Assembly: GCA_051530055.1 (NCBI GenBank)
Contig: CM121341.1
Span: 11,842,001-11,906,000 of the forward strand
Direction of reading: 5' to 3'
DNA: 64,000 nt
Origin: Neoechinorhynchus agilis
Taxonomy: Eukaryota > Acanthocephala
The notes under the pieces: model-generated
Told to the model about the DNA's origin: nothing
The model's database searches: none
What the model saw: only the letters and a program-made list of their open reading frames with translations
Program-made: the position numbers and the translations under genes
Shown: positions 35,500-47,217 of the stretch, piece after piece
Numbering within the stretch: position 1 is the stretch's first letter
How the letters are laid out: each line of letters starts with the position of its first letter

Positions 35500-36930
35500 T
35501 AAAAATACGCTATAAAGAAGGCATTGGGTCGAGGGAAGAGCATGACAAAAAGTGATGGTAGAGACGATTTGGAGAAGAAATTCATTCGAGCTCAGTTCAT
35601 CTCAACGAGGATGGGCAACATGCTGACACACATTTTCAGAAAACAGAGGTCGACGACTCTGGTTCCCTACTATCCGTCAGGACCCAAACTGAGCGGGATA
35701 TTGAAAGTGAAACCATCACAGCTTATGGAAAATCTATGCGTGGTATATTCGATACCCTGTAAGGATTGCGACCAGGACAGACAAAAGAGGGGATGCGAAA
35801 AAGAGTCAAGCAACATGAGTATCCGCTACGACGAAGTCTCGTGTCGTCAGCTTTGTTCAACCACGCTTTCAACAACGACCACACAATCGATTTTGAAAAC
35901 GTGTGCGCAAGGATGATCGAGAGGAACCTACAGAGCAGGTTGATAAAAGAGGTTCTGCTTATTTACATGGAGGACACAATGGAAGGGACCAAGAGCAATC
36001 ATTCTCTAAGACTTCCGACGAGGAATCTCCATGGGTCTTTTGCGCAGGGGGTGAAACATCTCCTCGGGGATTGATGGTCCCGCGCACCCGAGTCAAGGCT
36101 ACCAACTAAGGTACGCTCGCCATATCCATTTATAGATGCTTGAGAAGGAGGATGAGGCCTCGAAAATTCGCAAGATTGATTTCAATAAAACTCGAGTGTG
36201 TAACAATTCGCCATTGAAAATACACATCCACTCGAAGGAACAATTGGATGGAATAAGTATATATAAGTATAAAGTTCACCAGTAACGTTTGAAAGCTGCT
36301 GCTATGATCGCGAATAGATGTCAGTGTTGTCCATAGAAGCGCGATCACACTTAAGAGAATCCTGGCGAGAACTGGACATCATTAAACGCCTTAAATACGT
36401 CGAGCGTTGTCACTTATGTCTATGGAAACAAATGAAAGACAAGATTCGATTTGCATTTGGAGAAACTTGGTCTATGGAATGACCTACGAACGATGTTTGG
36501 CCGATGGCATTCGCGAGTTAATCTATAGACAAGCAAAAATGAACGGCCTTGGCGTCAGTGTTTGACGGAACACGTTCGCAATGGATTGAATCAGGACGCA
36601 AAATCATGGCCACGCCATGGGCAATACCCACTCAGAGTGTCATAGCGATGCTGAAGTAAAACTCGCTGCAAGTTGGGCCAAGGATCCGGTGTAATTATCT
36701 ATTGCCGAGGTACTGCCTATATTCAGGACGGATGGTAGTCTAAGGGATGGTACTTCCACAGACAATGCGATGGAGAGCTCCGAAGATCAACTCAGCAAAG
36801 CCATAGAACTGCTCAACAGACGGGCCAAACTTTCCGCTTTGATGTCGCCTCGTTAACACACTTCACATCTTCACACGTCGTTGTTGATTCTCGAAGAAGC
36901 CGTAAGACGGCGAAAGCTCGGAAATAAAAA
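35500..36930 (+). mobile_element. Penelope-like element, GIY-YIG endonuclease part and tail
   Basis: The plus strand reads GNMLTHIFRKQRSTTLVPYY, LCVVYSIPCKDCD, then GQTKEGMRKRVKQHE and, further on, SALFNHAFNNDHTIDF. This is the GIY-YIG nuclease of Penelope-like elements (VYxIPCxxCxxxYxGQT...R..EH). It is broken in a few places. Downstream (36.1-36.9 kb) no further domain is recognised. The far end has a hammerhead-like core: CGAAGA at 36892-36897, a stem GCCGT/ACGGC (36899-36911) and GAAA (36912-36915). Penelope-like elements are known to carry hammerhead motifs, which supports one element running to about 36.93 kb. Confidence 0.65.
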
Positions 36931-37099
36931 TTTCCTTTTTCTTTATCTTTGCAACAGAAGCTAAATCAATAATGCGGCTGGGTATCCAGTTCAATTTCTA
37001 CCAATGTTAGATCAAGATCGCAATATAAAAACTAGTTATAACCGTCCAAATAAAACGACTTTTGATCAACAAAAAGAGTTTATAAACATCCACGCAAGC

Positions 37100-37500
37100 G
37101 CTCTGGATCACTTCCTGGAGTAATGTTCGAAAGGAGGGACGCAGAGTTTCCCAGTTGCAGAGTCACACTTTGTTTTGCAGGAGAAATGCTCCAGATCTCG
37201 GATCGTCAATGATTCGCCTGAGTCTCTTGGATAATTGACTGGCCAAATCCTAAACCGCAGTACCAAACTACCCGAGTGTATCGACACCAAAGGGAACGAA
37301 ATAATGATTTTTCACCCATTTCCCTCTGCGATCCTCAGCGGCGGCAGCTGCTGCCCCCTGGTTTAATAGTGGCGAATTTTATGTTGCTGGCTGCGAATGG
37401 CGTAACAGAGAAGGCATTTTCCTTCTCGCCATGGGAATACTGTGACACCGTCCGGTATACGACCATCGAGGAGACAATTATTGCTCGGCTCTAGGATGTT
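37100..37500 (-). mobile_element. Endonuclease-like C-terminal fragment, copy 1
   Basis: The minus strand gives RIPDGVTVFPWREG, then FAASNIK, then KNHYFVPFGVDTLG and RSGAFLLQN. This is the C-terminal module seen in many invertebrate transposon proteins after a reverse transcriptase: a Cys/His cluster, RPDG-x-T-x-x-PW, then VE/DTxG and QRGNAAS blocks. I infer a restriction-like nuclease from the PD...D pattern. Several breaks; a fossil. Four further copies lie at 39.8, 41.0, 46.5 and 57.4 kb. Confidence 0.6.
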
Positions 37501-37529
37501 GAGATGCTGGACACATTCACAGTTTTCAG

Positions 37530-37782
37530 GAAAATATAAAACAATTTAAAACGATTTTAAAATTTGGTAAACGCTACCGTACAAGGGCGTTGAAGTCAAA
37601 TCTTAAGAATAAAAAACAATTTCAAATATGGAAAACTTGGGTTATTTAAACCGTAGCCTCTTTCAGTCGCGGTCATCTGCCTGAACAGTGACACACTCTT
37701 GGTGAGGTCCTGCTACAAAATGCATCATTCGTCAAAAAACGGATAAATATTAACTGATCAACAATTTAAATAAATGGCTCTA
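37530..37782 (+). mobile_element. LINE tail (L1w family)
   Basis: The plus strand resembles the C-terminal RT region of copy B: KQFKTILKFGKRYRTRAL, then KKQFQIWKTWV, a variant of SRGRPPEQ, and GEVLLQNASFVKK. Frames are broken. It abuts the 3' end of a minus-strand L2w LINE at about 37783, so the two copies meet tail to tail. Confidence 0.75.
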
Positions 37783-38520
37783 TTACAATACAAAGAAGAG
37801 GACCCATGTACCTTTGGATTCTCATAAACACACAGACATTTTGATGGGTTTTTTGTATGTTCGTTCGAGTGGGAATGGTCGGTCTTGGGATGTCCGTTCG
37901 GGTGGGAATATCAGGTTTTGCAGTGTAGATATGTGAAGTAGCGGGGAATATGATGTCCGTTCTCGTGGGAATTGGCGGATATTGTTTGCAGGAGCGCTTG
38001 TAAGGTTGGTCTTTCCTCTGGTTCATTTCTGGTCATGATATCCGAGAAGATTGAGCAGTGTTGAAAAAGGAGCGATGACACAATGAGGTGCGAGGTATAG
38101 GAGGGTGAAACGAATTACGATTACGAGTGTTGTGCTCGAATGTAAAGGGAGCGATATGTTGAAGAAATTGTGGTGGTAGGGTTGAAAGGCGTTTTGATTG
38201 TTTTATGAAAATAGCATCAAGGCATTCGGTGAGATGGCTAAAGTCAATTGTACAAATTTTAGATGCTCTTTTATAAAGAATTTCACGACGACGGATTTGT
38301 TGAGATTTGGAAAGGTTGCAGAAGACGGGATAACAGTAGGTGATGGATGGTAAGATAAAGCAGAAGCAAAATTTGTAGAGGTCGGGTGAAGGGATTCCTA
38401 AATGTCGCAGGCGTTTGAGGAGATAAATTTTAAAGTCGATGTGCTTGAGGGAGAGAGTGATGTGCGAGTCCCATTTCAAATTTGATAGAAATTTGATACC
38501 CAGAATTCTCAGGGAGGTTT
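37783..38520 (-). mobile_element. LINE 3' part (L2w family): RT C-terminus and 3'UTR
   Basis: The minus-strand frame 38479-38033 (149 codons) reads KWDSHITLSLKHIDFKIYLL, LLKRLRHLGIPS and YKRASKIC, the C-terminal 'thumb' of a Jockey/CR1-like RT, ending near NTAQSSRIS. The 3'UTR follows (38032-37783) and carries degenerate repeats of a GTCCGTTCGGGTGGGAATAT-like unit. The copy is truncated on its 5' side at about 38520, where the piece at 12305 begins its own matching segment. Confidence 0.78.
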
Positions 38521-39795
38521 GAGTTAATCATTGCTGTTGCATCTAAAAGTGCACATGTGTAATTAATAAATTGTTATTATTATGGGTTGTACGCGCAGTT
38601 TTCATTTTAATAAACCTTCAATTAGTTCAATTTATTTGAATCCATAAACAACGAAGCCTCTGAGCCTGACACTCTCCAAATCTATCCCGACAAACCGGGC
38701 GACGCTCTTCACTGCACTCATTGGAAAAGAAGGTCGAACTTCAGTTCAAAGACCGACTAGATATCCTTCAATAACTGCCGCCAGACCGAATCGCAATCAG
38801 TCGGTCAGTACATAAAAGTACTAGCATTGCTCAGTTAGGAATGTATTTCTCAAGCTCCCTCAGCTTCGAAACACTAGAACCTAATAATATGAGATGCGTT
38901 TGTCACTTGTCTCAATTCCTAATTTAATCGCCAGAGAATTTACAACAAAGCCCAATTTCTCGAAATAGCAAAAATCCAAGCAGCGAGCGGCACACAAATC
39001 ACTTAAAAAGTCAGCTTGCATTCAAATGAATCAGACAATGAGGGCTACAGGAAATAGTTGCGTGTTTTGTATTAAACCATTACATTCTGGACAACATTGT
39101 TCACAAAAATAACGGTGTATGACACACTTGCTTTCGGAAGGGACATTATTCGTGAGCATGTAGACCACGTAGCGTATTTGGCTCAAATAAGGCCAGCCCT
39201 GTCTTTTCCGATAAACCAGACCTCAGTAATCTTACTTCCATGCCAGCATCTACATTGAAATCGAATAAGCTCCGAAAAACCGAAATTGAAGTATAAGGAG
39301 CATCTGTCAACCAATTTTTACTAACGAACTCTCACTGCGAAAGAAACAGCATTACAACATTCACTTTTATCTCGAAACAATTTTTAATTGAATTAATAAA
39401 GACTTATTAAATCAATCGAAATATATACATTCGTCTTTAAAGCGGTCTCCCTCGGGTGTCGACAAACGACCTAAATAACAACATATCTTACCACACCCGA
39501 ATGCAATCCTCAATGTAATTCGTAAATTTTTTCGAGATATTTTAGGCTTTACTTATATAACACGTTAGTTCATTCACACTACCGCCTTTCTGGATCACTT
39601 AGCTTCCGTCCTGGTGAAACTGTCGAAAAGACAGGGTTAATTAATTGATTTTTTGTTTTTCACACCCCATCTATTGCTGACGTACGTAACAGCAATAAAC
39701 ATGAAAGAATCGTAAATAACGTCTTAAAGCGAAATTTCGATTTTTTTCTATAATCTAATTATTCTTTCCAAATCCGCATTACCCATACGTTATGA
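38521..39795. other. Spacer
   Basis: No supported gene or repeat; no frame of interest. Confidence 0.4.
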
Positions 39796-40050
39796 TTGTT
39801 CGGTAGCTTCCTTGACAGCCGCGTTTGATCGCTGCAGCAGGAAGCTGCTGGAGCGCATGTCGCCGGTGGCATGTTTTAGCATCTTTCCCAGCTTGGAAAG
39901 GAAATAATCGGCTTCTTTTGCGAGACATCCTAGAGTTGCCACCTCAATCGGGACGAACATATATTGATGCCCATTGAGCGAGGAGTACTTATGCCGCTTC
40001 TTTTCCTCGCTGAAGCTTGCGACTGCTGCCGTTTTTGAGGTGGCATCCCG
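39796..40050 (-). mobile_element. Endonuclease-like C-terminal fragment, copy 2
   Basis: The minus strand reads AAVASFSEEKKRHKYSSL, then MFVPIEVATLGCLAKEAD, then GKMLKHATGDMRSSSFLLQR. This matches the C-terminal module of copies 1, 3, 4 and 5 at about the level expected of a different subfamily. Only the last third of the module is present. Confidence 0.6.
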
Positions 40051-40984
40051 TTAAATGAATTCTTTCGTGTTTTTAAACGCCGTAGTCTTAGAATTCAAGA
40101 TGACACACAATTAGCAACGATTGTTTTAGCACATTATTTATCTGCTAGAAACTCAACGTTGAAGCATTATACAATAAACGCGAAAGAATCGTCAATAGAG
40201 GTTGAATCAATTAATGATTCCTGTCGATCATAATCATATGCTTTATGTGTTCCATGTGAAAACCATGGGTTGGCAAATTTGTTACGTATTTGTGGTTTAT
40301 TCTGCAAGCCTACGAATTAAACGTAGTACTTTTATGATCGTGGTGGCATTAAAATCGACTTTGTAGGAACGAAAACAAGTCGGATGCCACTATTCTGTTA
40401 AGATCAAATCAAATCCTTTTTCTAAATTTCAATATAATAATTGTGCGCAAATCGATTTCACTTTATGGTTGCACAAAAAATTGCAGTGATAAGACTTCAC
40501 AGAGAAACGGGACGGAGGGGTGCGTGAAGATTATGAACTGCAAGTTTTTGTGCGACCCCGAGAAGGGAAAAAACATGAAAAAAGTTGTTGTTGGTCTATG
40601 ATAAATTGTATTTTTGAAAATTGGACACTAAATTTGCGGAGTTTTTTTTGAAATACCTTTTTGTACATATAGTGATTGTTAAATGGCGTTGAGTTGTCCG
40701 TTAAAACCTTTACCTTTAAGTGTTGATCTCATCCAAATTAATTCTGATAAATCCTATGAATAAATGGAACGAAACGTTCTTTTTTGTAAACTGTATTTGA
40801 TTTTAAAGAAATCAACAAACTGAAGTTAATCGCTACCTCTCAAAAAGGACCTAAAACTCATTTTTTTGCGGGATACTTCCATTTATAGACTGGTATTTAA
40901 GATATTTTTTAAATCGCTATTTTTTTTGAGAGCTACTCTTTCATTTACACACACAACAACAAAACGCTTCAACAATCACCACCG
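40051..40984. other. Spacer
   Basis: AT-rich; nothing supported. Confidence 0.4.
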
Positions 40985-41170
40985 TCCATGAAGAGGAGGC
41001 ATCGCTCTCCCCTCAGTGATCGCGACCACACTCGCTGCGTTTCCTCTTCGGATCGCGAGTGCCGAGCTACCGAGCGCACCAAGAGTCTCCACTCCAAAGG
41101 GTATAAAAACGTGAGACCTACTTAATTCTTTATATTTCGCCACCTTTCGGCCCTTGGGGACTGCACCACA
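40985..41170 (-). mobile_element. Endonuclease-like C-terminal fragment, copy 3 (internally shortened)
   Basis: One uninterrupted minus-strand frame reads PKGRKVAKYKELSRSHVFIP, FGVETLGALGSSALAI, then directly RRGNAASVVAITEG and ends GRW. Copy 4 has the same ends but about 30 residues more between SSAL and QRGNAAS. This copy has therefore lost that stretch without changing frame. Confidence 0.65.
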
Positions 41171-41376
41171 AACCTATTAAGAAAAATTGTATCATTTTTC
41201 GCGATTTAAAAAAATATATTAGATGCTTTGGACATTTTGTGAAAATTCTAATAAAAAGAACAGCTACAATGATGTTTCGACCACAGAAAGTTACTCAATT
41301 TAAGCAAAGTTCTCCAATGAGCTTTTTGTGCGCAAAAAATATGAACTCGGCACTACTTGAGCAACGAAAAACACAT

Positions 41377-41565
41377 CTTACGAATTATTGTTTACAGTTC
41401 TTCGCCCGGTAAATATTCTTTTTATGGAAAAGCGTTCGACGAATCTCGTCGCATTCATTATCAGTTTGTTGAAGGTCTTTTAATACCCGACGAGGTTCGC
41501 AGAATGTTTTTCCACAAAAAATAATATTTACCGGTTGAAGACTTGTAAGCAATAATTCCTCAAGC
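41377..41565. repeat. Long inverted repeat (hairpin), about 75-bp arms
   Basis: The left arm 41377-41451 and right arm 41488-41565 are inverted copies. GAATTATTG...CCGGTAAATATT...CTCGTCG on the left answers CGACGAG...AATATTTACCGG...CAATAATTC on the right, with scattered mismatches and a loop of about 36 bp. No terminal feature of a known transposon is seen. It sits 200 bp upstream of the WDR33 start, so a fold-back element or a structured promoter-proximal RNA are both possible. Confidence 0.6.
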
Positions 41566-41771
41566 TTTTTGCTTTAAAAAGCGTTGGTGAGGCGTTTTCA
41601 TGTTCAAAAATCTTTGTTTAATTTATATCGTGACTAAAAAGAAATGCGGGCCTTTCGCTTCTCGGTTTCAAATAAACCTTACACACGAAACTTTTACGAA
41701 AGACTTTGTGTATGTGTAATAAAAAGCTATTTGATTATTGTTCTTTTCAGAGTTTTGTTACTAAACTCTAA

Positions 41772-44700
41772 ATGGCTCATACCAGTCCAGGTGGGTTGTT
41801 CTCTCCAAAAAATAAAATCTATTTCATTCAGTTCAATTCGCGAATCCGAATGTGCCGATCCATGCGCAGCTCCAATATCAATCCATCCAGAACCAGCAGC
41901 CATACTACCACTACAGACCTCAACTGCGTATGCCTCAACCAGCGACTGCGCCGGCTCCTGGTCAAGTCGGTTTTGACGGACGAATGCTGCGCAAAGCGAT
42001 GGCTCGTAAGACAGTGGACTACAATTCAAGCGTAGTGAATTACCTTGAGAACCTCGGATTTTGCCATGGTCAAACAGAACTCCTCGAGCCGGATATTTTG
42101 TTTACGCCAGATCTGGTGCCTCCACAAGCCATGATGGATCAACCTTGCAACTGCGTGATGACCAAATTCATTCGTCCTGCGACGAATAAGAATCGATGCC
42201 CGATTTTCTCAGTTTGTTGGACACCAGACGGGCGACGATTGTTAACAGGAGCATCCAGTGGCGAATTTACTCTTTGGAATGGACTTACTTTTAACTTTGA
42301 AACCATTCTTCAGGCATGTTTTTAAATTTTTGTTATACTTAAAGTTTATTTCTTTGCTATATTTAAGGCTCATGATGCATCTATTAGATGTATGAGATGG
42401 TCTCATAACGAACAATGGTTGCTTACTTGTGACCAGACTGGACACGTTAAATATTGGCAATCGAATATGAACAATGTGAAGATGATTAACGCCCATAAGG
42501 ATGCTGTGAGACAATTGAGGTTAGTGTTATCGACGGTGTGAGAGATTACGGTAGGGAACGTGTGAATGGACGTGGTTATATGTGCGCTTTAGGTTGCAAA
42601 ATCAACGATTGTTAAACGGCAAACACTCACCGATCTCGTCGTGCACGATTATGGCTGCTTTTAGAGAGCTAATTTTCTTTAAAAATAAATTCTGTGGCGG
42701 GAGGGGGTGGTTTCGGCAAAATTAACGCAATACAAAATCAGTATTTTTCTCTTTCTGAAAGGCTTAAAATAAAAATGTCCTGTTTGCTGTGAGTTACGTG
42801 TGCAGCCGTGGGATAATAGGTGATGGGGAAATACTCGAATAAATCGTTCTTAAAGAGTTCTTGCGAAAATGACCGTTGAATGTTTTCACGTTTCGCGAAT
42901 AAATCGTCTCTCTTTTTCTTAAAGAATCTAAGCATGCATTAGTGTATACGAATTAACTCGTTCTTATTTGAAACTCCCTATTGAATCTAAGTGATTCCAA
43001 TGATTCCGTTCTCATCATGACGATCATTTACACGATCGAGTAATATATCTCGTATTCTCGATTTAATAAACTTTTAATATTTCACTAATTTCGTCCTGAC
43101 TTTTCGAATTGATTTCAAATCTTTAAAGTCATCAATGGTCACATGTAAGCAATGATTCTTATAATACGCTCAAAATTTTAACTCTTGATCAAATACCTTT
43201 TAAGGAAAAAGAAAATTCGTGCAACCATTTGTTGAATTTTACTATTTGAATTATGGGAACAAACTTAATTACGAAGATATTCCGTTTTGTGAACTTGTTA
43301 AACCTCGTTTTTCAAAATAACCTACCATTTGCACATTTTGGTCACTAAAGAAATTGCGTCCATTCCAAATCTGTAATGTTGCATCCTAGTGAACATTTTC
43401 CTGTTTTTCGTTCACAAAACATTTCCACGTCAATTCCCTCGTTCCTTAGTTACTCTCCGAACGATCTTAAGTTTGCTACTTGTTCTGACGATGGAACTGT
43501 TCGCATATTCGACTTTTACCGTTGCGAAGAAGAAGCCGTTCTAAAAGGCCATGGATCAGATGTGAAATGCGTTGATTGGCACCCATTTCGGAGTTTGCTA
43601 GTTTCTGGTAGTAAGGACAGCCAGCAGCCGGTTATTGCTTGGGATCCGCGCAGTCATCGAAAGATTGGAGCAATGTGAGTATACATTTTTGAACCAAACT
43701 ATAAAACAAGTATTTTGATTATTTAGACACGCTCATAAGAACACTTGCATGGACCTGAAATGGAATCGAATAAGGACGCTACTCTTATGTTTTATTAAAT
43801 GACCTCTTTTATAAAACCAGAATCGCGTTCATAAATGGAAATTGGCTTGTGACAGCATCCCGGGATCATCTGTGCAAACTCTTTGACGTTCGAAATTTGT
43901 CTACCGAATTGCGAGTATTCCGAGGACATAAACGAGAAGCATGCACCCTTGCATGGCACCCAATCCACGAGACGCTATTTGCTTCCGGTGGATCGGACGG
44001 ATCTTTATACTTTTGGGACGCTCTACTTGACGATTGTTTAGCCGGAATGGATGATGCTCATGATGGTCTCGTCTGGGATTTGTCATGGCATCCACTGGGA
44101 CATATGCTTGTTTCTGGATCAAACGATCATACTACTCGTTTCTGGACCCGTAATCGTCCAGGTGACACTTTGATCATGAAGCGCGAGGAGCGTCCATTGG
44201 CGGGTCTTGAGGAAGCTGAAAAACTGGAATCGGGTGCAGGTGGAAGTGGTGATAACGATAAGTGTTATGACGAAGAAGACGAAAACATCAAAACGGCATC
44301 CACGCAATTCAATCTCCCAATTTCAATCGATTCTCCTGATATTCCCGACTTTAACCCCGATCTTCCGCTTATCGTTCAGCTTAATGTCGATAGAAAAAAG
44401 GATGAGGAAGTCGTTGATTTAAGGAGAGTATTTTTTGATACCGTGGAGATGTTTAAGGATTTCGGATTACCTCAGTTCTCGGATACTCATTTTGAAGACG
44501 ACACAATGATTTCGAAACTTCACGTTTATCCTAATCAGTTCGCAAAACCGATTCCAAAGACATTTGAGCGAGCTTGGAAATCAGGAAGGTGTCGGCCCGG
44601 AACTGTCGTTGATTCTGATATATTTACTGGACCAACGGGAACGGTCGCAGAAGCAGTCGTTGACGCTCAAGCGTTGTTGTCCGATTGGCAACAAGCAGCT

Positions 44701-45246
44701 ACTTCAAACGAATCTTCTGCGAACTTTGCAGAATATTTTCAACAAGGCAATTCGCTTCTTGGGAACGATCCCGGTGCAGTAGGTGCTGCAGCTGCCGTTG
44801 AAGCACTTCGCGACTTTCCTTTCGGAACAGGAGTCGAACCGGATTTGTCTAGAAGATTTCCTACTCGCCGACCGCCTCTGCTCCCATCGCCACCGATTCC
44901 ACGCAAACATGATCATTCATATGGACAGTACCAGCCAAATCATCGGGCCATGCAAAATCACGGTACACATGAAGATATGTATTTTCAACCTCCCCCGAAC
45001 GTCATCCATCGAAATCAATTCAATTTCTATAATGCTGGCAACATGAGAAACGACCAAATGCCACCACCGCCATTACCACGACAAGGTCTCCTTCCCTTAC
45101 CTCCGGATCTTCAGCCCAGATATATGGAACAGCGACTTGAAGAACCATGGCCAGTTCAACAGAGAAGAATGGGAAGACCGCTTATTGAGGATCCACCGCC
45201 CGTTCCTCCCAAACGACCAGCCGTAAAGCGAAGAAGGCAATATTGA
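41772..45246 (+). CDS. WDR33: pre-mRNA 3' end processing protein WDR33
   Basis: The WD40 scaffold of CPSF, which with CPSF30 reads AAUAAA. Exons: 41772-41790, 41832-42313, 42368-42519, 43450-43674, 43727-43777 and 43821-45246, giving 784 residues. Matches to human WDR33 include [96 protein letters not shown] and [18 protein letters not shown]. The C-terminal half is Pro/Gly/Arg-rich and shorter than human's. Exon 1 is only 19 nt. The second intron (42314-42367) must be GC-AG to keep ILQ|AHD. The fifth (43778-43820) has no in-phase GT-AG pair; a GC-AG pair fits but leaves a few extra residues before NGNWL. The third intron is 930 nt. AATAAA lies at 45292. Confidence 0.95.
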
Positions 45247-46479
45247 TTATCACGGTGTTCGCGTGGATCCTGATTCCTGTATATGAACTAAAATAAATTC
45301 GACTTATCCGACACACGCACACACAAAACTTTGAACTATGCGGTGCAATTGAAAAATTCGGGATTTTTGCATTTCGTCGTTTCCATTTCCTGTCAACTTA
45401 TCGTCCGCAATATGCTGAAGAAGTCACTTGTTTGTCCAATAGGTGTCCTGATGTTTAACGAATAGCAACCCATCAATTAACTTTACAAAAACGTTCTCTT
45501 CCAACCAGAAATCATCACGTCTGACGCTTACAAGAATCAATCAGACATTATTCTACAAATAAAAAGGTTCAGTTGACAGCATTTGTAAAAAATCTTTAGA
45601 AACATTACTTATTAATAGAAAGTGTACCACGCAATAGAATCCCATCGAAGCAACATTTATTGGAGCATTTTTTTCTTTAAAAGAACTTCCGTCAAAGACG
45701 ATCTGTAGATCTTTATCAAGAATTCATGATTTAGACATTGCTTTGTTCATGGTTTCTTTACAGCCTTTTTGGCTGTGCTTCTTTTATCTCATTTTTTTGC
45801 AATTGGGCTTAAACAATATTATTAAATTAATTGTAGTAAGAACAAGAATGACATTTTTTCCCAGGTATATACGAAGTTTGAACCGTGGCCACAAAAAGGT
45901 TAAAAATGTCTAGATTTAATGGATTATCATGTAAATTCAGCGACAGTGAACAAAGGAAAAATATAAGAATGTAAAATGTTCCTATTCTTTCGTACGAATG
46001 TCTTATTGATTTTAGACATGTTTTGATCATTTCTTCTTTTATTGTGTTTTATAGTCTGCCATAAATGTTGAACCGTGAATGTGTGCGTTACTAAAATCCG
46101 CGTTTATTAGATGTTAATTGTTCATTTCCTAGGCAACACTTGATTTTAAAAAGTTCATTAATGTTTTATCGATGGGTATTACATTTTTTATTAAAGACTT
46201 GAAAAACACGCGCTGAAGATTAAATTTAATCTTTTCACAGATTAAAAACATTTAAAACACTGATGCCTATTTATTTTTCACTCATACTTACATTTATTGC
46301 AATTCAATATTTCTATGCCACATTGAAATGCGTTTCAGAAGACAGTTAATCGTTTCTCATTACGTTTAATTTTTCGTAATTTTCTTTTTTTTTGAAGACA
46401 AAAAGTACTTTTTTGTGAACAAAGCATTTTCTTCGTGATCTTTTCTATTTGGTTACTTTTCTTTACATTCACCACCTCC
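45247..46479. other. WDR33 3' flank and spacer
   Basis: Contains the WDR33 AATAAA signal at 45292-45297, 46 bp after the stop. The remainder is AT-rich with no supported gene. Confidence 0.45.
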
Positions 46480-46850
46480 CACCAAATTCCAGCTTTTGTC
46501 CTTCCTCGACCGTCGCCATCACGCTGGCAGCATTGCCCCGTTGTACTGCCAGCGAGATATTTTGTCGAAGAAATAAGCCTGCTCTTGAGTCTCCGGTTGC
46601 CTCTCTCAATTTCTTCGAGAGATCCTTGAGCAGAGAGAGTGCCGAGCTGCCGAACGCTCCATACGTCTCTACCCCAAAGGGGACAAAATAGTGGGCCCTC
46701 AATAGCTGCATATATTTTCGTACCTTCCTCCCTTCCGCTGCACTGGCGGCACCACCGGCGATTTCGAGGGAGTAGGGGATGTTGCTGGCTGCGAGGTGAG
46801 TAAAATCATGCTCAAAGGTTTTTTGTAGATAAAAACAAGATATTCTCATG
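46480..46850 (-). mobile_element. Endonuclease-like C-terminal fragment, copy 4
   Basis: A 126-codon minus-strand frame contains FTHLAASNIPYSLEIAGG, AASAAEGRKVRKYMQLLRA, HYFVPFGVETYGAFGSSAL, LREATGDSRAGLFLRQ and ISLAVQRGNAASVMAT, and ends EFGGRW. It is the best-preserved C-terminal module of this family here; the upstream Cys/His and RPDG parts are absent. These modules follow reverse transcriptases in other invertebrate genomes. Confidence 0.65.
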
Positions 46851-47217
46851 CTTTTACGTTATGTTACTTCTAATTATTACTTAAACCGAACATTGTACCA
46901 GTGAAGAATTTTTGCTCAAATTCGAAAAAAAATTAGGTCATAATTATACTGACTTCGAGATGAACGTCACGAAAAACGTCAAGAACTTGGGGAATTTTTT
47001 ATTCTTCATCCCAATGGCAAAGCTAGATTTTTTATGAGAAAAATAGAAATATATACTCGACATTGCATTTATCAATTTCTAATTACTTGCAAATTACTGC
47101 TTTTATGTTTAAAGACCGTCGAAATGGTCATGTTAGTGTTCACTAGAAACTAATTATTCTTCGTCGTATAGATGTGCCTAAATAAGCTTTATATCGATTC
47201 TGAAAAAACGTTTAAAG
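46851..47217. other. Spacer before MRPS10
   Basis: No supported gene; promoter elements not recognised. Confidence 0.4.

Noticed and set aside
37766-38026. Repeat-bearing minus ORF (PTRTDI-like repeats); a similar one at 53557-53847
   Set aside because: The repeats are the minisatellite 3'UTR of L2w LINEs that happens to stay open; flanking RT and the tail explain it.
43901-44122. Minus ORFs across WDR33 exons
   Set aside because: Shadows of conserved WD40 coding sequence.
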